In this document: positions 47,831 to 59,950 of the stretch, one piece after another | How positions within the stretch are numbered: position 1 is the stretch's first letter | Layout: the number at the start of each line of letters is the position of its first letter | From: Dreissena polymorpha | Taxonomy: Eukaryota; Mollusca; Bivalvia; Myida; Dreissenidae | Reading direction: 5' to 3' | Assembly: GCF_020536995.1 (NCBI RefSeq) | Contig: NC_068360.1 | Location: 14,000,178 to 14,064,177 of the forward strand | Length of the DNA: 64,000 nt | Program-made: the position numbers and the translations under genes | The notes under the pieces: model-generated | What the model was told of the DNA's origin: nothing | Database searches by the model: none | What the model saw: only the letters and a program-made list of their open reading frames with translations

Positions 47831-49227
47831 TCATACTTCTAAATGTTATTGATGAGGAAAATGAAATAAATCTTAATATATTGTGCATTGTTTAATACAC
47901 GGATTATTTCGAAAATAATTTAACACTTAGATAAGATATTATACGCTCATTGTTAACACTCCCATACAAGGCCTCCGAATGCAAACAAGAAGCGCGTGGC
48001 TCTGATAAATATTGTAGGAGCGTTTCCGCTATCGATAAAAATCGACCTAAGTTTTGTTTCCTAAGTTTCTAAGATATTAATGAAGAATCTGATATATTGA
48101 TTCGACCTAAATATAATTAGGTCAAAAATGTGCAAAGTAGGCGCCAGCATATTGAATAAAATACATATATATACCAGGATATAGCCAAATAACGAAGAAA
48201 AGTCACTCAAATAATATAGGTTGTACAAACATGGTATCCATATAATCACCGTATCGGTGTCATGCATTACCTTCATGCAGCTCATAAGCTGATTGTAACT
48301 TTAGTTATGAATTTTTGTCTTCGCATTGTTGACGTTAATATGAGTGCTGGTATCAAATATGTCAATTGATTCATTGGCTTTGAAAACTCGTACGCAACAT
48401 GTACATTGCAATAACGACATTCATATGTTGTTTGTACATATCTCCGTTGCTTTAAGTTGTTTTCCATACTATATTTTATAAGTAAAATTGATGTTCATTT
48501 AAATTTTGAGCTATGAAAAGTTTAGTTAATTTTAATGCTAATTCTAGTCGTATATCCAGTTTGAACTTATAATTTCAAGAGACATAAACATGTTGTGTGT
48601 TGTTTTCGCATCAAATGGGATAATTGTGCAGCGTTCATTTCGGGACATACGAATATGTTTAATGATTGTACCGAATGCTATTGGACGGGCAGATAAGATT
48701 CGTATCCTCTTCATTTACAGTATGACGGTAGCCTTGTAAATCTTTAGTCGTCATAGCCGCATTCCACAAAAAGTCAATGCATTTAGTTGGCATTGGTTTA
48801 AATAAACTTAAATGCAGTTTATTGGTGTGTGACTAACTGAACACATTTTTTAAAGAAAAGTATTCAAGTAAAAGTATTCGAAAAAATTAAAAAGTTAGTA
48901 CTAACTGAAATCATGCTTAGAATTATTGCATAAATGAAGCACCCTCTATGCACATTTGATGCATATGCATATTTCAGCGATCGTTTGTTGGAGCATTATA
49001 AAAAACCTGTGTGTAAGTTTGTTAAGCGAACTAATTCAACATTTTCCAAGCGATAAGATTAAAACTTTAAGTATGTCATCAACAGAAAGTGACCATGTGC
49101 ATTGTTGTATTTATCTCCAATGATCAAACGATCTATGACTTTTTTGTTCTTTAACATGTATGACAAAGCGACCAGGGGTATTATTTGTAGTTACGTTTCT
49201 GATTCAGCTTAAGTTATAGTTTGATCC
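47831..49227. other. Intergenic, nothing recognised
   Basis: AT-rich. No supportable feature. Confidence 0.4.
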
Positions 49228-49231
49228 TTAA

Positions 49232-49750
49232 AGGTACCGTCAACCACGAATAACGAAAAAAGAAAAGTTGTAAAATACTGTATTTTTTCACAATTATTAG
49301 TTTATATTGATAAAATATCACAACTGGTATATTTACTTGAAAAAAAGTTATTAAGTTTTCATGTTTTCATTATATTCGGTAATAAATTTTACTGGGTACA
49401 TGTACCAGGTAACTACCAGTTAACGCCAGTAGATGGATCATCATTCTCACGTGGTAAACCCAGGAATGTAAATTTTGCATGCGTAGTGAATTGTATATAT
49501 TATATATACATAATGATTAATCTACTTTCGTGATTTATAGTGTGTATATCGTTATGTCACCTATTTTCGCGATGTGCTTTCGATTTCACATCGCGAAATT
49601 CTATTACCGAATAAACTGAAAATATGAACTTTTTTCAAGTAATGTAATATACCAGTCGTGATATTTTAATCATTATAAACTTATAATTGTAAAACAAATA
49701 CGTTTTTTTTACAACTTTTCTTTTCTTTGTCGTCGTGGTTGAGGGTACCT
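49232..49750. mobile_element. TTAA foldback MITE with long inverted arms
   Basis: TTAA at 49228-49231 and 49751-49754. Inverted termini AGGTACCGTCAACCACGA and TCGTGGTTGAGGGTACCT extend inward into arms of about 170 bp (AGAAAAGTTGTAAAA, ATATCAC..CTGGTATAT, TACTTGAAAAAA, TTCGGTAATA) with small indels. No coding sequence. Confidence 0.88.
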
Positions 49751-49882
49751 TTAAGATCAATAAGAGACAATTTGTGCTACGTTTCCTAGTTAATATTTTA
49801 TAAACTGATTCTATTACAGAGATCAATATGGGAAGTTATTAAATCGACTTTATTCAGTGTAGATGTTTCCGTAAATAAATGA

Positions 49883-50190
49883 GCGATATAAATAGCTTCA
49901 GTGTATTTATGTCCCGAATAAAAGATCAATTAGCAAGTCAATATAAATAGCCTCATTGTATTTATGTCCCGAATAAAGGATATGAATAAGTTAGCTAGTG
50001 GATATAAATAGCTTCAGTGTATGTATGTCCCGAATAAAAGATATGGATAAATGAGCTAGTCGATATAAATAGCTTCAGTGTATTTATATCCGAATACAAG
50101 ATATGGATAAATAAGCTAGTTGATATAAATAGCTTCAGTATATGGAGGCACACAATAAAAGATTTGGATAAATGAACTAGACGATATAAA
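49883..50190. repeat. Minisatellite, about five 60-bp units
   Basis: Units begin near ATATAAATAGCTTCAGTGTA and contain ATGTCCCGAATAAAAGATAT and GATAAATGAGCTAG. Starts are about 49885, 49941, 50003, 50064 and 50124. The last unit is the most diverged. Confidence 0.88.
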
Positions 50191-50234
50191 AAATTGTATT
50201 GTACATTTCGTATGCTCATAAATTGCTTTGGCAA

Positions 50235-52532
50235 CTGATATCGTAAATATTAAAAAAAATTTTTTATTTAAAATTGCACATGTGATCATTTGACTATATT
50301 TTTTGGCAAGCTAACCATAAAATCATTCACCCGTAACAATCGGGCTCTTTTGCACGTGGGGTAGGTGAGGTTTCATCTTTTTGCACGTGCACATTGAATT
50401 AATTTAAAAATTAATATGTCCCGTATAAAATTTCTGATGCGCAACCGCGCAATCGGCATTTCGCAGGCTACCTTCCCCACTTGCTGAAGATTCCGATCGT
50501 CACGGATGAATTATTTTATCGTAGTGAAATGATCACATTCTCAATTCTAAATCAAATTATTTGCTCATTACTAAGATGGTTAAGTTTGAAAAATTCTGCG
50601 TTCGAAAAGTCACCAACTGTATAACAACACTAATATAATTCCAATTAAATTTTAATTTCATCATTCTCGGTGGGTTTTTACACCGAAAAACACAATATTA
50701 ATTAGGAAAACAATATAGCTCGTCTGAATATTCATGAGCCCAATGTTGCAAGCCGGTCGGTCCTTAAAACGTGTAAGTTCATGCTTTTTAATTTTCACAT
50801 TATTTATTTTACGATGCACGATTTTGAGAATTTTTCTTTTTCAGTGATTTTTTTATTTGTTATGTTTGACATTTTAATGTTGGTCAATTTCAATTAAATT
50901 TACATGAAGTACTAGATATGTCTTGAATTAGTCCGATTCAAAAGTTCAACAAAATCCGTTCTAAAATAAGGAAGCTATATTAATTTGAACACGTGTTGCG
51001 TTCGAAAAGTCTCCAAGTGTACATATTTTAAGTAATATAAAAAAGTTTAAAATTGGGGCACTCAACCGACCCTATCCCCCTCCCCAAGACTGGGCGTTAA
51101 ATACACGTGATATGTCGTATAAGTTTAAATCTATTTAATATAAACAGTACTTTTACATATCTCCATCAAACTTCTTTGAAAGTAAATGCTTCTTTATCAA
51201 GAACTAGTGAACAGATTTATTACTTCCCTCTATAGCGAATATAGTTTTTGGAATGGACCCGAAAACAAACAAACAATTTCAATTATTATCCTAATACATG
51301 TAAATAAATGAATCGATATATTAAAACGACATTTTAAGGGCCATTAAATGTGCGCGACATATAACAGGAATATATGCAGTTGTCCCCCCTGATATTTTGG
51401 GGTTGACTCAATTCATCGTATATTTCCAGCACACCTTAACAATTGTTTTCTGAATCGTTTAAACCGTTAACGTAGAGTCAATGGACTTTTTAAAATTGTT
51501 ATTTGTGTATGATAACGTAATTAAACATCATAGGGATGTTGCTTCTACAACCTTATTGCCAATGAATGTTATAAAAAGTACGTTTCCTGATTTGTATTTA
51601 ACCTCACGGGTTCGGCATCATTTCCTCTGATTTTTTACACTTTGTCGAATATTAAACACTCAAGCTTTATAACCCACGTGTGTACTTAAGTTAGAATAAA
51701 ACATAAAATAAATAAACATTTCCCTATGCAAACATAAATTGATATACACTTGCAGGCCTGTAAACCAGGTACATTTGAGCTCGACCGGTTATTGGTTCAG
51801 TAGCTTACTCATGCCCAGGTCAGGGACATCTGGGTAATTTGAAGTGTTGACTGTATTGATAACATTATGGTTTGCGTGATAGTGTTAAATGTAATCTACT
51901 CCCCCACAAACCTTCACCGAAAAACCGATTTTAAAGACAATAAAACTTTATAAAGAAACACATATAAGCCACTACGCATTTCATTTCTTTCTTTTCTTTG
52001 GATTGCCGTCAATGATGCAGGTACATATAAACATTTAAATGTTTTCTTTTCTTTTTTTGTATAAATATAATTATTAGAAATGAGAACCTCTGACATAATT
52101 TACATTGACAGTAAAGATGAAATACAACTGTTTACGAATAGTAATGAAAATGAAATAAAAAGTAATACATATTTAACCTAGATTATTTTATGTGTGTATA
52201 TGCTGTTTCGCTAAACATATTACATGATGTTAATGTCAGACGTAAATATTTTGTTTCACATACTCATATTAAATAACAAACAACAAAACAAAAAAACACA
52301 ATGATATTGACACTTATGTGTAACATAAAGGCATGAGAGTTTTGCAATCAAACGAAGATCAATTTAACTCTTTTATAGCTATTACATTATTATACTTTAG
52401 ACCACCTATAAAAGAATACGTATATATTTAAATCGATAAATTTTAGTTTAACAAACGTAAATTTACCTGCATTTTCTGCAATATCGATGCTATTGATATG
52501 CATTTCCTCTTATTACACTTTTAATCACACAG
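50235..52532. other. Intergenic upstream of TNF copy 3
   Basis: No supportable gene. The word GCGTTCGAAAAGTC occurs twice (about 50600 and 51000). The first exon of TNF copy 3 should lie here but was not identified. Confidence 0.4.
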
Positions 52533-55406
52533 CGTTTCGGTAAGAAAACGATCCTGTATGGCCTAATTGTGGCAATGGCTCTGCTATCTTTAGCATGGGT
52601 TATTATCACCGTATATTGGTTGAGAGTACGAAGTGTCAACCAAGAACCCAAGCCCACACAACTGTGCACCGATTGCGAGTATCTCTCAACAATATATGAC
52701 ACGGAGAACATCAACAGACAGGTTGAGAAGCTCCGGACATCACACACCGCAAAATGTTGTGCAGGGATTGAAGAGATTCTAAATCTTGCATTGCAAAAGG
52801 TGAGCAATTAGGCTTATTACCTTTGTTTTGCTTATTTGACAAGATAGAAATGCAACATGAAAAAATAATTATTAACGACGTATTCGCACAACATATTCAC
52901 ATGTACCTGCCAACTAACATATTTCAATTGCTTTGTTTACCAAAGTATACTATACTCAAGCATGTTGTGCGTTAAAGTATGCGTTTCAAAATATAACTAT
53001 GGCGACGTAAGTGAAATTTTTTATTACATGCATAAAGTTGAATACATTTTGCTATAACGCCACTCACTTTTTTATCATATCTAGTACATTTTTTATAAAT
53101 TAATCAAATATGTACTTAACAAAAACTTTGCTTTAACGTTTTTCGCTAAAATTATTATAAGAAAGTATCAAACAATAAATATTACTATATTTTAGGAAAC
53201 GAGGTAATTGTACTACAGCCGCCGCAGACATTGTGAGTAGTTATAACACATATTATATAAACGGTATCCAAGTAAGCAGGCTAAATGAGATCCATATAGG
53301 TCCCGTTCGTGCAAACCATATGGGTCCCATATGGGTTTTGCAGCCGGAAAGTATATGGGCCCCATATGGTCTGCGTCTTGTTCCTATGTACGTTGCATTT
53401 TGGAAACATGCGGCTCCTTTATAGTTTACAATACGGACTGTCCATATTCATTTTTTTTATTTATTCGGCATGCTACCTAAACAGTCATTTTCAAGATTTC
53501 CACATCAATTAAAACCAACATTTAAGCAAATGGTGGTTTAGGCTGGGATAATGCCCATTCATTTTTTGACATCTGTCTGCCTCTCGCCGTCTCGTGATCA
53601 CGGCTTCTCGTCCATGTCCTTCATTGTTTGCCTATACCTCCAAACATAATCTAAAAAACAAAATTAAAACCAAATATCTTTACTATTTACGCATGATGTG
53701 TCTACCTCGTCTTGCCAACATATTCCAACATAGTTTCATACATTTGCACAAAATTCAAACTGACCCTCGCAAAATGTCAAACACAACTTTATACTATCAA
53801 ATAAAACATGTTATCAACTGTTCTTTAAACATTCTTATGAAATATTAACGTTTGACTGAATGAAGAAAACAAACTATTAAATAATGTAATACGCTTCAAT
53901 TCATTTTTTCCAAACAGTTCTGCGATATGATATAATTAACGGAAGGTATCTGGGCATGCGAATAAGGACATGTCCCTGACAGACCATATGCGTTCAGTAT
54001 CGGCAAGCCCTTAATGGCACGTCTATATGGAACCCATATGCGCATTTTTTGCTGGGATTAACTTACGAAATTCGAATACGTGTTTGTAATCACGCTGGTT
54101 TGACAGGAACACCATTAAGTGCAAAGCCTAATTTATTAGCTTTAACCCTTTTTAAAACTCATGTACGATTTTCAATATGTATTTAAATGAATCATACCAT
54201 CACCTGCACATATTTTTTCTGCAGCAGTGACAGAGGCTGTTTATAATCTGTGTGATTCATACAAAGATCAGAAACCTTTTGTGAAGGCGGTGGGAGTTTT
54301 AGAAGTCAAACGGATTGGAGGTACGATTGATATTATTACATGTCATTACTTACAATATGAAGCTGTAATAAGTTTGCTTAATGTGGGAGAAAACAGTCAG
54401 CGAATAAGCTCTTGACCTACTCAGTGTCCATGCTCGCCATTCACACTCGAACGTTTCGCCTCTGATCGATCTGTACACACCATTCATTGCGCCATGGCTG
54501 ATTAAACCTTCTTATCTGCATTGGTTACTTCCCGAATGACATCTTTTCTGTTGCGACCGTTTCTTGTTTGGATGTGAGAATCAACCATACAGCCATGCAA
54601 GATATATGTTTCATTCCACCTACATTTAAACCACTCTTTGCAATAGTCAGTAGATAAACTGAACGTTTCAATTTGTGAAAGGTACAACTTGTTTGGAAAT
54701 TGATTTTGAAGTACTACGCGTGTATTTGTTTTCCATTAAATGTTTTAATATCTAGAAAAATGTTGAATATTTGAGCTTAGAATTTGGTTAATATTTTTTG
54801 CAATTCATTTAAGAATTGTGGGGGTATCGTTTTAACATTTGTTGCTTTAAAATTAAGAACTGTCGTAACAGAACATTGACATCATTACGCAACAAGCGAA
54901 TAAACAAAATTGAGGCCATGAATATAAAGTGTATTTGCATGCTTGATAATTTGCACAAGGGGTATGAAAAACGGATCACCTGAGCGAACAGTGATATCAC
55001 AATTATACTATTTACAGAACTGTTCAAGCTGCTGTGGAACGAACATGGAGCGACGATAGAAGGGCCAAGTACGCAGCACATAACGCATATAACTGATGAG
55101 GGGGAAATCTTCATACGAAGTGCGGGTCATTATCGTGTGCTTAGCAAACTAGTCATTACAACGAATAACTCTAGTCAGGGTGACGCAATATTTAGTCATT
55201 ACATATATGTCTTGTCCCACAAGATTGGCACACGTAGATTGCTCGGCGAAACCAGGATGTCGTTAGAAGGCCAAACCCAAACCAACAGTATTTTTTCTGC
55301 TGTCTTTCAACTTGATCTACATGACCGCGTCTATGTGATTGTATCACACCAGGAATATATTGACGTGTCTAGTCATGAGAATATCTTTTCCGTATACCAT
55401 TTCTAA
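52533..55406 (+). CDS. TNF superfamily ligand, copy 3, stop in microexon
   Basis: Exons 52533-52799, 53196-53232, 54225-54320 and 55018-55406 total 789 nt, exactly as in copies 1 and 2, with the same phases. Exon A (after TCACACAG) shows a clear type II anchor: basic RFGKK, then ILYGLIVAMALLSLAWVII, then RVR and a stalk with LCTDCEYL and KCCAG. Its donor is the usual GT (AAG|GTGAGC). The 37-nt microexon keeps its length, acceptor and GTGAGT donor, but codon 4 is TAA (53205-53207) where copies 1 and 2 have GAT (Asp). The terminal exon is an open TNF-homology domain: GEIFIRSAGHYRVLSKL, YIYVLSHKIGTRRLLGE and FQLDLHDRVYVIV. No alternative acceptor or donor inside the microexon restores frame, and skipping it shifts frame. 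It may be a recent pseudogene, a null allele or a base error. The AATAAA in the 56.4-kb region is far off. Confidence 0.75.
53196..53232 (+). other. 37-nt microexon of TNF copy 3, with in-frame TAA
   Basis: TATTTTAG precedes GAAACGAGG TAA, and ACATT is followed by GTGAGT. It aligns base for base in length with 12327-12363 and 23688-23724. The codons after the stop (LYYSRRRH) still match the FF.RIRY pattern. Confidence 0.8.
53275..54060. repeat. Possible MITE with CCATATGGGTCCCATATGG words
   Basis: Lies in an intron of TNF copy 3. Self-complementary CCATATGGG words cluster at 53317-53370 and again, with ACCCATATGCGC, at 53980-54040. Inverted ends are only suggestive (AAGTAAGCAGG against TTTTTGCTGGG), so the boundaries are uncertain. 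Confidence 0.4.
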
Positions 55407-55480
55407 AGCAGATGCATTTGTTGGTTTAGTGTATGTTCTTAAATGCATTGAAACGTTCATGTAAAACACATGTTTATGCT

Positions 55481-55757
55481 TATGAACAAGATGAATCACA
55501 AGGTTTATAATACAGTATATTTAAACTATTTTAAACTTGCACTTAAGTGATGTTTTTTTTGCACATTTTGATGAACGTAGATATTTTTAATTATTGTTGC
55601 ATTGGTAATTTATCATATATATGGACAAGATGAATCACAAGGTTTATAATACAGTATATTTGAACTATTTTAAACGTGCACCTAAGTGATGGTTTTTGCA
55701 CATTTTGATAAACGTAGATATTTGTAATTATTGTTGCATTGGTATTTATCATTTATG
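55481..55757. repeat. Tandem duplication of about 138 bp
   Basis: AAGATGAATCACAAGGTTTA starts two adjacent units (about 55485 and 55625) that share the following GTATATT, GCACATTTTGATRAACGTAG and ATTATTGTTGCATTGGT blocks. It lies just after TNF copy 3. Confidence 0.88.
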
Positions 55758-55773
55758 ATACTTTATTGCTTTT

Positions 55774-55862
55774 TGTCGCCAAAAACCTAACTTTCCTTTA
55801 TAGTCATAATTTTGTTTGAGGTACTTCTTTTGTCCGCTACGTTAGGTTTTAGGCGACAAAGG
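55774..55862. repeat. Hairpin with 20-bp arms
   Basis: TTTGTCGCCAAAAACCTAAC pairs with GTTAGGTTTTAGGCGACAAA, with one mismatch, across a loop of about 50 bases. Likely the termini of a tiny foldback element. Confidence 0.85.
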
Positions 55863-56570
55863 GTGTGTTATTTAATCCATCCGTGAACGTTGATTTTTTT
55901 TGTAATCTCTAATATTAGATTGATATTATTTGTTCTTTTATTCTTTTGTTTCATGTAAAACGATCATTCTTGTTGAACTTGTAAACGTATCAAATGCCTT
56001 TTGTATTCGATCCATACTCATAAACAGGGGTACACTATGTACGTGTATCGGTACCAAGAAGTGGTCACAATGGCGATGGCTGTATTCAGAAAAGAATCAG
56101 TGATCACAACACTGCCGGATTATACAACACACGGTCTCAATACTATGTGTGTGTATTATTCTAGATGTATCGAATTATAATTAAATGTTCACTATGGGCT
56201 TAAATATCATTTTTGGCAATAGTATAACACATATTTACATATACTTTAAAGTGTATACAGTCTAACCTGTCAATAAAGACCATTCAAGGGATTTGGTCGA
56301 TGTGGTATTTGTTCACAGGTGGTCTTCATTCCCAGGGTCGATTGAAACTTTGCAAAATATGCTAGTAGTTTTTTTTACATGTACCTTATTTATGAATGTG
56401 CTCTTTTGTATAAATGTTTGAATACTTGTACATGTATAATGAAATAAAGGATTGATAAAACAGTTTTGTTTTTATATTTATTGTTTCCATTCGCTTATGT
56501 TTTTATTATTTATTTCATTAATCATATACATGTATAAATAACTATTGACATACACGTATATATACATGTA

Positions 56571-56705
56571 ATTCAGAATGTTTTGGATTTGATTTTTGCC
56601 TACACCAAGATCACTAGCCACCTGTCTACAACTGCGTCCTTTAACTATTAAAATAATGACCTTAACGCGTTCTTCCAACGTCAAGAACTTACGCTTGGAA
56701 GCCAT
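56571..56705 (-). pseudogene. Tigger transposase N-terminal fragment
   Basis: About 45 codons of the helix-turn-helix that pogo/Tigger transposases share with CENP-B, starting at an ATG. The family needs a second HTH and a DDE catalytic domain, both absent here, so no active enzyme is made. Confidence 0.8.
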
Positions 56706-56857
56706 GATGGTTAACATGAACTGAAAATTTACTTATCTATAATCTATGCACGACTTTTTACGGAGAATTTTAAGAAGGGAATGACTATCAAAATGTTTGT
56801 ATTTAAGGCATCGTAATTGATATGAAACCGTTAATTTCCGCAATAAGTTGATGAAAG

Positions 56858-57217
56858 CCCCAAACCTGTCTTTGATATTTTCGGCAATTAGTACATTAAT
56901 CGCGAGTCACTTAAAATACAAAGGCAATTTTTTACACTTTTGACAAACAGTCAAACGCATAAAAGAAGCAGGCGAATACCAATTAGCAATGCGTGTAAAA
57001 TTAACAAACAACTGCTATCGAGTGCAATAAACTGTCACTTGCCAATATCTCCATAGCGACCGACGTGTCCACTGGTAAGATGTGTATCACGTGACTTCAC
57101 AGCGTCATGGCGGCTATTTTGTTTTTTTAAAGTTGCGAAATCGTTGATTTCTATGATTGCAGTGGTCGTTGTAAGCTATCAAAAAGGACTTTTGGGAATG
57201 TAAAAGGGCGGTCTTTG
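56858..57217. repeat. 360-bp block, first of two identical copies
   Basis: CCCCAAACCTGTCTTTGATA through GGGCGGTCTTTG is repeated at 57981-58340 with no difference seen by eye. Part of the Tigger 5' region. Confidence 0.9.
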
Positions 57218-57982
57218 ATGCATTCATTCTTCATGAAGCTTTTATTATAGCTAATACCTTAATCAAGATATGCTTGTGTTAAGTAATGTACTATGAAACA
57301 TGTTTCTAAATATTTACAATGGCTATTTCATTCTATAGTCAGAACCTACTTCTAGTGGGGAATATTTATCACAATATGAATCTAAAAGCTGGTTATTTTA
57401 GAATAATTTTGAAATATTGCATACTTTAACCTCCAGATTGTTTTGTCCCTAGAATTCAGACAGTTTGTACGTAGGGCGTGGGCTCTTCGTTTGAGTCACA
57501 TACATGTAATTGATCGAAAGGCTCGGTATTGTTTTTCAGTGACATTTTGACATTAATTTGCATGAATCTCAATAATGAACTTAATTCATGTCTTTATTTC
57601 ATCTGTATTTATTACTATTGTTTACTTTTTGAGCCTTTTACTATTTAAAAATGTAAAGTGTGTTGCTTTTCCATGCAAACAATTTTGGACCGACACTGCT
57701 ATCTGCCTTCGCCTTCAGCCCCGTCAGGCAGATCTACTCAGAATAATACTACTTTGCCTTATTTTTCCTGTTTGGATATCTTGCTGAGTTCAAGTTAAAT
57801 CAAGTATTCAGCTGAAAACACAAACATGATAGTAATATTATGCTTTCTTTCCTGGAACGACGTTGTTGTGATAGACCGTGCGTGAAAAACAGGAGGGAAT
57901 CTGTATTTAAGTGACCTCAATATTATGCGTAAACCTAAGTGTGCATTTTTAGGTGGTGTCGAAATTGGTCTTTAGCTCTGCC
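57216..57982 (+). repeat. 767-bp segment, copy A (inside Tigger)
   Basis: Appears identical to 59951-60717 (offset 2735) and includes the 70-codon frame at 57575-57787. Overlaps of TG at the left junction and CC at the right are shared with the flanking 360-bp copies. Confidence 0.9.
57575..57787 (+). CDS. 70-codon repeated frame, copy A, unknown
   Basis: I do not recognise this peptide. It starts MNLIHVFISSVFITIVYFLS, hydrophobic enough for an anchor or signal. Then it has a KCVAFPCKQFW motif with two cysteines, an Arg-containing LRLQPRQADLLR part, and a hydrophobic end LLCLIFPVWISC. Nothing shows that it is transcribed. A TTTTTCAG before the frame could be a splice acceptor. It is identical to copy B at 60310. 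Confidence 0.3.
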   Translation: MNLIHVFISSVFITIVYFLSLLLFKNVKCVAFPCKQFWTDTAICLRLQPRQADLLRIILLCLIFPVWISC

Positions 57983-58340
57983 CCAAACCTGTCTTTGATA
58001 TTTTCGGCAATTAGTACATTAATCGCGAGTCACTTAAAATACAAAGGCAATTTTTTACACTTTTGACAAACAGTCAAACGCATAAAAGAAGCAGGCGAAT
58101 ACCAATTAGCAATGCGTGTAAAATTAACAAACAACTGCTATCGAGTGCAATAAACTGTCACTTGCCAATATCTCCATAGCGACCGACGTGTCCACTGGTA
58201 AGATGTGTATCACGTGACTTCACAGCGTCATGGCGGCTATTTTGTTTTTTTAAAGTTGCGAAATCGTTGATTTCTATGATTGCAGTGGTCGTTGTAAGCT
58301 ATCAAAAAGGACTTTTGGGAATGTAAAAGGGCGGTCTTTG
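57981..58340. repeat. 360-bp block, second copy
   Basis: Offset 1123 from 56858-57217. After it the sequence continues as ordinary Tigger (GGTCTTTGTTCGCAGGTGGG) to the right terminus. Confidence 0.9.
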
Positions 58341-58470
58341 GTCTTTGTTCGCAGGTGGGCTTTATTCGCAGGTTCAATATATAGTGAAATCGTTCGGGAG
58401 GAAATCGGTGTGGTCGTTATTGCCTGTTGGTTGCTATTAACAGGCGGTCGCTCGGGCAGGTTGGACTGTA

Positions 58471-59950
58471 ATGCTTATTATATTATATTTTTGCGGTTAT
58501 TAGGATTTTAGAATGTGCGTGTGCGTGAGATGATTTTGAATGAGTCTAAATAAATACATTAACGGCTGTGCCTCTATAACATTTTAATTTTTTTGAACTA
58601 TTCGTTTATTTTTTTGGAACTATAGTTTTCTTTTTGTATTTTTTAATTGAATACTATGTTCTGAAATAGTATAAATTATTGGAGAAACGCTTCCCTAAAT
58701 TGTTTGTCAGAAGACTTTACCGGGACTAATTTTTTAAGTTTCGATATCACTGGAATTGTTTTATGATAACGTCTTTTGTACAACAGTAAGTACATGTCAT
58801 CCATTCATGAAATAAAATCATTTTAAAGCGGTGAAGATAATACCGTTTTTTTAGAACTGCTCATTATTTCCGAGAATCACATAAACGAAAAAACAACACA
58901 ATTTCAGTGGTGTTCATCAAATGTAAGTACCAATCAATGTCTGGAGGGTATAGTTTTAACCAACCAAGCATTTGATCTGGTCATGTGGGCACATACTTTT
59001 AAAATCCAGAGTATCCGAATTTCACTTCTCATTTTGTATGCCTTCTTTACGATTTAATATCGGTGTTTCAACCAATAGAGTCCATCAAGATACACACTAA
59101 TTCTTTAACGAAGGTGCACTCATCTCTGAATTTAAGCTACATAAGCTGGTTCAATCGTTCCTCCTTAAAGCTACATAACGTCATCAGTGACAGGTTTTCA
59201 GGGAAACACGATAACTTTTACTTTACTCCAACCCGTCTTAAGATTGTCCTCTTTGCGTCGCCAAGTAAGGATTGGAAACCGACGGGCTTGGGTTGAACAG
59301 TATAATTCACAACTTCTAAACCTATCGTTGTGACTACAAAACATGATCTCCTACTTAAAGGTCAGAAGAAAATGTGGCCAATCTGTACATTTCTGAACGG
59401 CTAAAATTTATAAACCGGTCTTCATATACTTTCTATATTATAATTGGTATTATTTATTCAAAATACACATGTCCACATGTTTATCACGTATACAATTGAT
59501 GCTGTGTTAATACGCGTTACCCTTCACGCGAAAATTTGCAGTCAATATATATTCAGTGCTGAACAAATCATCGTTGCCGGTTTTTGTAACACTCACGGAC
59601 ACGTGGTAGATACACTCCAGTTTTAATACGTTTTAATACAACATTAATTGTACTGAACGTTTAATGCCGATTAAGAAGAGTCATTTTTGTTTTAGCATAT
59701 TTTCCAATTGAACCGCTCAAACAGTAAAGCACGTCGATGAAGTGGGGGAATGGCATCGAAGGGCCAGAAGTCGTCACATTGGGTTTAAACCTTAGTCGGC
59801 ATTCAACCGTGTGCATGACAGGTAGGCGGAAAAAGGATTTTTAAGAGTTTATCTTGTTTTCAAATAAGGCTGCGTACACCTTAACAAAAACATTTGTTGA
59901 GCAACATAACGTTCAACTGTGTATTTAAGGATTTGGGCGGATATAAAATA
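58471..59950. other. Intergenic, nothing recognised
   Basis: Frames of 60-77 codons at 59063-59296 and 59444-59626 have no family resemblance or splice context. Confidence 0.4.

Larger units (their letters stand above)
56258..58468 (-). mobile_element. pogo/Tigger DNA transposon, internally deleted
   Basis: Inverted ends CAGTCTAACCTGTC and GGCAGGTTGGACTG are each flanked by TA (56256-56257 and 58469-58470), the target of Tc1/mariner-pogo elements. On the minus strand at 56571-56705 is the start of a CENP-B/psq-type DNA-binding domain: MASKRKFLTLEERVKVI, then SCRQVASDLGVGKNQIQNIL. The rest of the transposase is missing; the frame leaves homology about 300 bp before the left end. The 5' region holds a 360-bp block duplicated around a 767-bp segment foreign to Tigger. 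Confidence 0.85.
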
